DNA of 64,000 bases from an uncultured Marinifilum sp. (lineage in GTDB: Bacteria > Bacteroidota > Bacteroidia > Bacteroidales > Marinifilaceae), in NCBI RefSeq assembly GCF_963677195.1, contig NZ_OY781918.1, forward strand, positions 3,956,923 through 4,020,922, written 5' to 3'. Of the stretch, positions 34,306 to 41,113 are shown piece by piece (within the stretch, counting starts at the first letter, position 1; every line of letters begins with the position of its first letter). The notes under the pieces were generated by a model. It was not told the DNA's origin. It searched no databases and saw only the letters and a program-made list of their open reading frames with translations. Both the position numbers and the translations under genes were made by a program.

Positions 34306-35694
34306 TTAATTATAATCTTGATTTACCATATAAATAAAAAAGCTTACAGCCAGCAAATCAGCCGAACCGCCAGGCGAAATATTCTCTTTATTACAAAAGT
34401 CAACCAATTCTTTATATTTATTGTCAAACTTACTGGTATTAAAGTTATTAAGTGCAATTTTAGCTTTATTTTTCAATTGTTCCAAAACCTCAATCCCCTT
34501 CCTAAATAAAATATTACTATCGTTGTTATTGGCAATTAAAGCCAGCAAAGTATGAACCAAAGATTTCTGTAAAATCTCATCGGTAAGCACATTATTCTTT
34601 TTAAGATGACTCGATAAAACCGGAATAGCGCAATTAAAAACACAGGGTAAACCCGATTGCACCTCACCTCGTATGCCTAGGCCTTTAGATCCGTATTTTT
34701 CGAAACACTCTTCTCCATGAGTTTTTCTTTTAGAATACAAGTTTTTTCCAAGTTCGCGTTCAACCAAATTTCCATTCAATTTTTTTAACTGATCTGCGAA
34801 AGCAGAATAAGAAAAATTGTTTGCAGCAATAAGATTTGCACTAATAAAAAGAGAAAAACATAATAAAAATATTGCTCCTTTATGGGTGTTTACACCTTGT
34901 GTTTCGCGCAACATATCCTCTTCCATTAACAATCCTATGCGACGCAATTCAGGTAAAGCATCCTTCAGGTTTCCCAGATTAAAATTAAATCCATATTTAG
35001 CAATATCTTTAAAATAAACCGAAAGAACAGCGCTTGAATTTAAAAAAGTAGAAAAATCCATGTCTTGATGAGAACCATTTGAAAAGCGATCGACCAAACC
35101 AGGTTTTGGCGATAATGAAACCTCGTGCAAAAGTGCTTTTAGGGCAGTTGCCGAAAGAAAATTGCAAAGCTTTTCTTCGCGAACAGATTCCATAAAACAA
35201 TATATATCCCGATTTATCTTATTTCTCATATCTTCGTAAGAGTGATTTTTTTCTCTCATACAAACAATAGCTGCTTGTTGATTACAGAAATAGCATATTT
35301 TTGCTTTGCCCGAAGAAACAGGATTTCCCTCAGAATTGGTAAGATCGATATCTAACAATCGCCCAAGCGGATGTTTAATTTCAAAAGCTTCTGTAAGCTC
35401 CTTAATTTGATGAATAGATAAATTGCTAACTAAAGGAACAATATAAAAATCGCCCGCTTTATCGACTCTGCATTGTTCATCTTCCAACTCAATATCTATA
35501 CGATTAGCCAGCAAATATCTCTTTAAATCTTTTAATGTATGTTGAAAAAAGGATTTAATTTGATCATTTGATTTTGGATATCCAGGTATATTTAAATTAA
35601 AGCTCAAAGAGGCCTTTTTTCGATTAGCAATTTGAATTCTTGCATCTGCCCTTTGATCTTTTGCGGCTAATATTTCCTTAATCACCTCATCCAT
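34306..35694 (-). CDS. citXG: CitX-CitG fusion: apo-citrate lyase phosphoribosyl-dephospho-CoA transferase and triphosphoribosyl-dephospho-CoA synthase
   Basis: 462 residues with two domains. The N-terminal part (about 1-165) is CitX, with FNLNIPGYPKSND, HPLGRLLDIDLTN and KICYFCNQQAAIVCMREKNHSYEDM. The C-terminal part (about 175-455) is CitG, with ALLHEVSLSPKPGLVDRFSNGSHQDMDF, TQGVNTHKGAIFLL, YGSKGLGIRGEVQSGLP and SDSNILFRKG-like motifs (here NDSNILFRKG). CitG makes the triphosphoribosyl precursor from dephospho-CoA and ATP, and CitX attaches it to the acyl carrier subunit. Fusions of the two are known in other bacteria. It lies 92 bases after citF, with a hairpin in between. Confidence 0.92.
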   Translation of the reverse strand: MDEVIKEILAAKDQRADARIQIANRKKASLSFNLNIPGYPKSNDQIKSFFQHTLKDLKRYLLANRIDIELEDEQCRVDKAGDFYIVPLVSNLSIHQIKELTEAFEIKHPLGRLLDIDLTNSEGNPVSSGKAKICYFCNQQAAIVCMREKNHSYEDMRNKINRDIYCFMESVREEKLCNFLSATALKALLHEVSLSPKPGLVDRFSNGSHQDMDFSTFLNSSAVLSVYFKDIAKYGFNFNLGNLKDALPELRRIGLLMEEDMLRETQGVNTHKGAIFLLCFSLFISANLIAANNFSYSAFADQLKKLNGNLVERELGKNLYSKRKTHGEECFEKYGSKGLGIRGEVQSGLPCVFNCAIPVLSSHLKKNNVLTDEILQKSLVHTLLALIANNNDSNILFRKGIEVLEQLKNKAKIALNNFNTSKFDNKYKELVDFCNKENISPGGSADLLAVSFFIYMVNQDYN

Positions 35695-35729
35695 ATTTTT
35701 AAGCCTGCTGTTTTACCTGTTTAAAATAA

Positions 35730-35759
35730 CACCCTAAAAGTAGAATTACAATTAGGGTG
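35730..35759 (-). terminator. Possible attenuator hairpin between citF and citXG
   Basis: CACCCTAA (35730-35737) pairs with TTAGGGTG (35752-35759). On the minus strand it is followed by TTATTTTAAA, an imperfect T-tract. It could reduce expression of citXG and citC relative to the structural citDEF genes. Confidence 0.45.
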
Positions 35760-35786
35760 CACAATAAATATATTTTCGTAATCTAA

Positions 35787-37343
35787 CTAAAGATTCTCTA
35801 CGTTGTATATCACATCAATTATGGTTCCGTCTCTATATTCAACCAAAGCAACAATTTTATCGCCCAATTGTTTTTCTGCAGGAATACCAGTCATTGCATC
35901 TACTTCCTTTTTAAGAGCGCAAATATCGACAACCTTAAGACCTGCTTTTTTTAATGCTGCCGCAAGATTTGGTTTCGAAGGGTTAACACAAACTCCTCGT
36001 TCGGTAACCACCACATCAACGCTTTCGCCGGGAGTTACAACCGTGTGAACACGATCTTTAACAATTGGTAAACGACCTCGGAATGATGGACAAACCACGA
36101 CTGTTAAATTTGCACCCGAAGCTGTATCGGAGTGACCTCCGGATGCTCCTCTTATTTCTCCAGACGAACCAGTTATTACATTTACATTAAAATCTACATC
36201 AACCTCTAAGGCACCCAAAACAACTACGTCTAACTTATTAGTCATAGAACCACAATTGTTCGGATTCGCATACTGATCGCAGGTAATTTCGATATGATTT
36301 GGGTTATTTAATACGGATGTACTTACTGCTGCATCGAAAGATTGAACATCGAAAATTGCCTGAAACAATCCTTCATTCAACATATCAACACCGTAAGAGG
36401 TAACACCACCAATCATAAAGCTTCCTTTAATTTCTTTGCGTATCATATCTTCGCGAAGAAATTTAGCTACTGCTAAAGAAGCACCACCAGCACCAACCTG
36501 AAACGACATTCCGTTTTTAAACAATCCTGAATGCTCAATTACATTGGCTGCAATACGAGCAATACGCAAATCCATTGGCGATTTAGTAATACGAGTTGTA
36601 CCCGATGCAATTTTTGTTGCATCTCCAATTGAATCTACTTTTACAACATGATCGATAAAATGTTGTCTAATAGTACTTGGCAAGCAAGGATAATCAACTA
36701 AATTATCGGTTACAACAATTACATTTCTTGAATATCTTGCATCGATATCGGCATATCCCATTGATCCGAAAGCCGAAGGTCCGTGTGAACCTGTTGAGTT
36801 TCCTTCCTCGTCGGCAGCTGAGGCAGCTAAAACCGATAAGTCTGGTTTTATTCTACCTGTTAAAAAATCTCTTACACGACCACCATGAGAATGAATTATA
36901 GCAGGATATTTTAATTTACCCATTGAAATGGTTTCTCCTAATCGTCCTCTAATGCCCGATGTGAAAATTTTGGTAATCATTCCCTTTTCAACATAAGGAA
37001 CTAAACCATCGTGCGCCGATGTTAAAGATGAAGAAGCCAAAGTAATATCTTTGATTCCCATTTCATCGAGAATTCGAACGGTCTCCATTAAAACCCCATC
37101 ACCACCTCTTAAGTGATGATGACAAGTTACTGTCATACCATCGAAAACATCACATTTTTTTATAGCATCTTCAAGACTTGCACAAAGTTTCGAAGTATGC
37201 GGTTTTTTTGCTTTTAGTGTTCTGGAAATATTTGTAGCCGGAGCTTCATCTTCAATAATACTTTGCCAAACACCACGGAAAGGTTTCAATTCACCCAATC
37301 CTTCTATATATTCAGGAATTTCAACTCCTATTGAATTTTTCAT
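35787..37343 (-). CDS. citF: Citrate lyase alpha subunit (citrate:acetyl-ACP transferase)
   Basis: 518 residues of the family I CoA-transferase type. The alpha subunit exchanges the acetyl group on the carrier for citrate. Signatures: GVWQSIIEDEAPATNISRTLKAKKP, FDGMTVTCHHHLRGGDGV, GGRVRDFLTGRIKPDLSVLAASAADEEGN, SFQVGAGGASLAVAKFL and ITGSSGEIRGASGGHSDTASGA. Length is as in Klebsiella CitF. It lies 29 bases after citE. Confidence 0.95.
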   Translation of the reverse strand: MKNSIGVEIPEYIEGLGELKPFRGVWQSIIEDEAPATNISRTLKAKKPHTSKLCASLEDAIKKCDVFDGMTVTCHHHLRGGDGVLMETVRILDEMGIKDITLASSSLTSAHDGLVPYVEKGMITKIFTSGIRGRLGETISMGKLKYPAIIHSHGGRVRDFLTGRIKPDLSVLAASAADEEGNSTGSHGPSAFGSMGYADIDARYSRNVIVVTDNLVDYPCLPSTIRQHFIDHVVKVDSIGDATKIASGTTRITKSPMDLRIARIAANVIEHSGLFKNGMSFQVGAGGASLAVAKFLREDMIRKEIKGSFMIGGVTSYGVDMLNEGLFQAIFDVQSFDAAVSTSVLNNPNHIEITCDQYANPNNCGSMTNKLDVVVLGALEVDVDFNVNVITGSSGEIRGASGGHSDTASGANLTVVVCPSFRGRLPIVKDRVHTVVTPGESVDVVVTERGVCVNPSKPNLAAALKKAGLKVVDICALKKEVDAMTGIPAEKQLGDKIVALVEYRDGTIIDVIYNVENL

Positions 37344-37372
37344 TATTTCTTAATTAAGAATCCAAACCTAAT

Positions 37373-38269
37373 TTACTCTATGCTATCTTCAATTTCTTTT
37401 AAATCGACCTTTGCATATTCTAAAACTGTGATGGCACGTTGAACAACCGGAGCATCGACCATTTTTCCATCGATAGCAAATACTCCAATACCAGCTTTCT
37501 TATTCTTAATAAATTCGGAATAAACACGGTATGCTTTACGCACCTCATTTTCAGATGGATTAAATACTTCATGAACTGCATCAACCTGACGAGGATTAAT
37601 TAAGGCTTTACCTGCGAAACCAATTTTCTTAATATATTCGGTTTCCTCTTTAAGACCTTCTTCATCGTTTACATCGGCAAAAACAGTATCTAAAACATCT
37701 AAACCATAGGCTTTACCAGCCATTACAATTCTTTTTCGGGCATAATCGATACCCACACCATCTGGGGTTTTAATAATTCCCATGTCGGCAGTTAAATCTT
37801 GTCCTCCAATTGTAATTGCATCGATACGAGGATCGGCAGCAGCAATATCATAAACATTAGCTACACCTTTTGCTGTTTCGATCATTACATGAATTGTCAT
37901 GCTAGGGTTCTTAATTCCATGTTCTTTTTCGATTCGGCGCACCTCTTTCATAAATTCTTTTACATCGGCAAGCGTTTCGGTTTTTGGAAAACGAATATTA
38001 TCGGGTTGCAGAGGTACGATTTCTTCTAGATCGGTAAGCCCAAAAGGGGTATGAAAATTATTTACACGCACACAAACCTCAGTTTCATAAAAATCTACTG
38101 TTTGTAACATGTTACGAACCAAAATACGGGCAGCATCTTTTTGGTTAAGAGCTACAGCATCTTCCAAGTCTAATAATACAGCATCACATCCATATACTCC
38201 GGCTTGTTGAATCATTGCCGGGTTATTTCCAGGGATGTATAACATTGATCTTCTTTTCTTTTTAGCCAT
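37373..38269 (-). CDS. citE: Citrate lyase beta subunit (citryl-ACP lyase)
   Basis: 298 residues of the HpcH/HpaI TIM-barrel family. It cleaves citryl-ACP into oxaloacetate and acetyl-ACP. Motifs: RRSMLYIPGNNPAMIQQAG, AVLLDLEDAVALNQK, VCVRVNNFHTPFG, IHVMIETAKGVANVYDIAAAD, ITIGGQDLTADMGI and GFAGKALINPRQVD. The start codon overlaps the citD stop by one base (TAATG), so translation is coupled. Confidence 0.95.
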   Translation of the reverse strand: MAKKKRRSMLYIPGNNPAMIQQAGVYGCDAVLLDLEDAVALNQKDAARILVRNMLQTVDFYETEVCVRVNNFHTPFGLTDLEEIVPLQPDNIRFPKTETLADVKEFMKEVRRIEKEHGIKNPSMTIHVMIETAKGVANVYDIAAADPRIDAITIGGQDLTADMGIIKTPDGVGIDYARKRIVMAGKAYGLDVLDTVFADVNDEEGLKEETEYIKKIGFAGKALINPRQVDAVHEVFNPSENEVRKAYRVYSEFIKNKKAGIGVFAIDGKMVDAPVVQRAITVLEYAKVDLKEIEDSIE

Positions 38270-38556
38270 TACATGGTTCCCTCCTGAATACCTAAAGAAC
38301 GTTTGATTGCGGTTTCTACTCTAGCTTTAATTGTTGGCGTTAGCGCTCCTTTATCCTTTGCAATTAAGTGTACATCTTTAATGTCAAGATCATCTAACAC
38401 TTTATTTACTGTAGATTTGATATCTTTTTCGAACTGAAGCATTACTGTCGAAGAAATATCTACTCGGCGTCCGGAGTCCTGCTCCACAGGCTCAATCAAG
38501 ATCATAATATCACTCGATTCGAAAGTTCCGGCTTGCGCTTTTAACTTAGGTGTCAT
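38269..38556 (-). CDS. citD: Citrate lyase acyl carrier protein (gamma subunit)
   Basis: 95 residues. The prosthetic-group serine lies in QAGTFESSDIMILIEP, matching the conserved GTxESSD of CitD. The rest (DSGRRVDISSTVMLQFEKDIKSTV, VKARVETAIKR-like ending) fits the family. It carries the phosphoribosyl-dephospho-CoA arm made by CitXG and acetylated by CitC. It is the first gene of the operon citD-citE-citF-citXG-citC, which lacks any citrate carrier or oxaloacetate decarboxylase in this window. Confidence 0.92.
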   Translation of the reverse strand: MTPKLKAQAGTFESSDIMILIEPVEQDSGRRVDISSTVMLQFEKDIKSTVNKVLDDLDIKDVHLIAKDKGALTPTIKARVETAIKRSLGIQEGTM

Positions 38557-38877
38557 TGTTAAGAATATTTGTTTTATTATTCCGTTAAAATTCTATAATT
38601 TGATTATGCAAATTTTAAGGACTTTGAATAGAAATCAAAGCACTTTTAAAGATTTTTGTCCATAATTACCTTGTGTTATAAAACACACTTAGGAAACGAT
38701 TGCATATCAACACGTTATTAACAGTTAAACTATTGAATGTATATAGATTCCTTACTATTAAATAAGATATAGCGATCATTTCCATATCAATTTCGCTTTT
38801 CAAATTCCCAATTTGGCATTAACAAAGCAAAATTTCATTTTTTTTACAACAAAAATCATTCATTATTTCGATACAAC
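38557..38877. other. Upstream region of the citrate lyase operon
   Basis: AT-rich and without an ORF. It must contain the citD promoter on the minus strand; no clear TAnnTTTG element is visible. No operator-like long palindrome was seen. Confidence 0.3.
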
Positions 38878-38904
38878 AAAGGCTCCGAAAAAATCGGAGC
38901 CTCA
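38878..38904 (-). terminator. Orphan terminator-like hairpin upstream of citD
   Basis: GGCTCCGA (38881-38888) pairs perfectly with TCGGAGCC (38894-38901) around AAAAA. On the minus strand it is followed by TTTGTTG. No annotated minus-strand gene ends here, so it may end a small RNA coming from 38905-39380. Just upstream on that strand an 11-base word (AGTTAGTGATT on the plus strand) is repeated twice. Confidence 0.5.
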
Positions 38905-39309
38905 ATAGTTAGTGATTAGTTAGTGATTAGATTCTCTTGTTTAAACACAAGAAAATCAGCACTATAAAAGCATCGCACAAATAATTAGTGTGTTTTACCT
39001 ATTAAATACATTGCAATATAAGTGTATTTTTTTGTTCTATGCAAACGTTTTCTATGGGAATGTGTATTTATGCATTTATATTTTACAAAATAGCTTTATT
39101 TAGAGATATAATAGTTCAAAACTAAAATTTCAATAAAGATTTTTTTCTTTTAATAAACTTTTCTTTCTATTCTTTTTCTTTATTTAAAATAAGGGTGCAA
39201 ATTTTATATAAAGGAAAATTAAAAACTGCTTTTTTAGCTTCGATTAATAAATTTTTAGTTTGTGTTAATTGGTAATTAAAGCAAAATTAAGTGGCGTAAA
39301 CTATCTTAG

Positions 39310-39412
39310 TCTCGTCATTCATAAAAAAAACGATTAGTTAGAGTTAGTTTGAACTGTTCCACACAATCGGTTCGTTAGAAGGATAGCCTTGGTACCACGA
39401 GGCTATTTTTTT
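39310..39412 (+). ncRNA. Candidate small RNA ending in a strong plus-strand terminator
   Basis: There is no plus-strand gene upstream for many kilobases, yet a strong terminator lies at 39383-39412. A transcript of roughly 100 bases would include GTTAGAGTTAGTTTGAACTG and the leader before the stem. TATCTTAG (39301-39308 region) is a one-mismatch match to the -7 element. The exact 5 prime end is a guess. Confidence 0.35.
39383..39412 (+). terminator. Plus-strand terminator without an upstream gene
   Basis: ATAGCCTT (39383-39390) pairs with GAGGCTAT (39399-39406), followed by seven T. The loop holds GGTACCAC, which looks like a T-box core by chance. Confidence 0.75.
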
Positions 39413-39413
39413 G

Positions 39414-39456
39414 CAATAAAAGAGGAGTTTTTGGCCTTAAGCTAAAAACTCCTCTT
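39414..39456 (-). terminator. Terminator of the ADP-dependent kinase gene
   Basis: A 15-pair stem (39421-39435 with 39441-39455) closes a five-base loop. On the minus strand TTTTATT follows. It lies 20 bases after the stop. Confidence 0.85.
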
Positions 39457-39475
39457 CTACTAAATTATTTTGTGC

Positions 39476-40909
39476 TTATAATGCACCTACCAATGATACA
39501 GATGAAATAGTATCTCCCATACCAACTAAGGTAACAGGTTTTTCGATAATAATTGTTGGCACTGCAATTACTTCCAAATCCTTATTTTCATAAATTCCTG
39601 TTGACAACAAATCATTTTCACCAAAATGATTTTTCACTGTTTTACTTAAAGTTTCCAGTTCATTTAAACCAACATTTGATACTTCGTGATTTTTAGCCCA
39701 TAACAGCACTTCTTTGGTATTAATAGCACCTGTTCCTGCTTTTGCTGCAGCAACAGTTGCTGCCAATTGCATTCCATTTCTATTCTGCAATGGCGAAACT
39801 TTAAATCCTTTTTGTTGCAGAGTAAGGTATAATCCAAACATGTGCAATTGCATTCTTGGACATTTTGTGTACTCATAAATTTTAAGCATTCCCTCAAACA
39901 AATTAGACGAGTTGGTAGTCTCTTCACACTTCGCAGCTAATTCCTCTTCTCCAATAACTTCGAGAATATCTATTAATTCCCGTTCGTTAAAACCTAAACT
40001 ATCTACACTTTCGACCAAACTATCAATTAGATGTTTTCTAATTACTTTATCCTGAGTTGAGGCAACCTCTAAATGCAGTAAATTATTTGGACAAGATTTT
40101 CTCCATTCAGCAATCATTTTTTTCGATAAGTCGATACGTTCTGTTCCTTTGGTCCCATCCACTAAATTCTCCTGCAACATTTGGTATCCCGAAAGAATAA
40201 TATACTCTGGATTAATATCCTCTTTTGACATTCTGCTGTCGAAATTCTGATCGACATGCAATTTAAAATTTAAAGGATCGTAGGTTGCAATAAATCGATT
40301 CGCCTTAGGGCAAGTATAACTTTCCCCATTAATATTAATGGTATCTCCTTTATCGAATTCAATTATCCAATGAATTAACGCATTTTCTGCAGAACGATCA
40401 ACTGTATATGCTTGTTGTAAATCTCCATTTTGGTTAGTAGTTACAAGATTAGGTAAATCTAGAAACAACTGTCCCTGCTCCTTTGGTGCCGATGCACAAT
40501 GCACATAAACCTGTTTTACACCACAAACGGCCATTACATTAGCAACAATACCACCTTGGCCACCCATTTGCATTTTATCGTAGCCAACATTTTTATTCAG
40601 CCACTCAAAAACTTCAACCTCTTCGATTAACCATTCTTCTGCAATACCATTTTTAAAACAATGTAGAAATCCTCTAAGTGCATCTTCACTTTTACGAATG
40701 GCTTTTTCTCCTTCCGAAGCAATAATATTTGCATCTAAATTGTTCTCTGCAATTAACTTTTCTATGCTTTTTCCACTCACCTTAATTACTGCATCAACAT
40801 TTGCATTGAATGCACTAATTAACCCGTTAATCTTGCTCATTTTTTCGAGCTGAGAAGGAGCTGTTTTATAGTTCTCGAGCCAGGCAGCTTTTAATTCACT
40901 TAATGACAT
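39476..40909 (-). CDS. ADP-dependent glucokinase/phosphofructokinase family sugar kinase
   Basis: 477 residues of the ADPGK/PFKC family, which phosphorylates glucose or fructose 6-phosphate with ADP as donor. Signatures: MGGQGGIVANVMA (about 115-127, sugar-binding GG motif), the HxE motif HLEVAS (His279, Glu281) that marks ADP-dependent enzymes, and the C-terminal LVGMGDTISS with catalytic Asp466. The family is best known from Euryarchaeota and animals. Whether the substrate is glucose, fructose 6-phosphate or another sugar cannot be told. It is monocistronic with a strong terminator. It may save ATP in energy-poor anaerobic growth. Confidence 0.85.
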   Translation of the reverse strand: MSLSELKAAWLENYKTAPSQLEKMSKINGLISAFNANVDAVIKVSGKSIEKLIAENNLDANIIASEGEKAIRKSEDALRGFLHCFKNGIAEEWLIEEVEVFEWLNKNVGYDKMQMGGQGGIVANVMAVCGVKQVYVHCASAPKEQGQLFLDLPNLVTTNQNGDLQQAYTVDRSAENALIHWIIEFDKGDTININGESYTCPKANRFIATYDPLNFKLHVDQNFDSRMSKEDINPEYIILSGYQMLQENLVDGTKGTERIDLSKKMIAEWRKSCPNNLLHLEVASTQDKVIRKHLIDSLVESVDSLGFNERELIDILEVIGEEELAAKCEETTNSSNLFEGMLKIYEYTKCPRMQLHMFGLYLTLQQKGFKVSPLQNRNGMQLAATVAAAKAGTGAINTKEVLLWAKNHEVSNVGLNELETLSKTVKNHFGENDLLSTGIYENKDLEVIAVPTIIIEKPVTLVGMGDTISSVSLVGAL

Positions 40910-41046
40910 TTGGGACTGATTTATATTATTAATTTGATATTTTCATTTTAAATATAATGAGCAAAGAAATGGAATAAAAATACAATAGCTTAAAATTTAC
41001 AATTAATTCAATAAAAAATCGTTGCAAACCATTGCAATTTACAAAC

Positions 41047-41080
41047 AGAGAGCTTTGCTAATAAATCTGCAAAGCTCTCT
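41047..41080 (-). terminator. Hairpin downstream of clpB, probable terminator
   Basis: A perfect 12-pair stem AGAGAGCTTTGC/GCAAAGCTCTCT (41047-41058 with 41069-41080). The T-tract on the minus strand is weak (GTTTGTAAATT). Confidence 0.65.
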
Positions 41081-41113
41081 TCAAATTTTAAAATATAGTT
41101 ACCAAACAATGAG

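Noticed and set aside
38916..38940. Short tandem repeat AGTTAGTGATT x2 as an iteron or attachment site
   Set aside because: Only two copies, no integrase, replication gene or tRNA nearby.
39383..39412. T-box riboswitch (GGTACCACG near a terminator)
   Set aside because: No specifier stem was found, no aminoacyl-tRNA or amino acid gene follows on that strand, and T-boxes are not typical of Bacteroidota. The match lies in the terminator loop and is likely chance.
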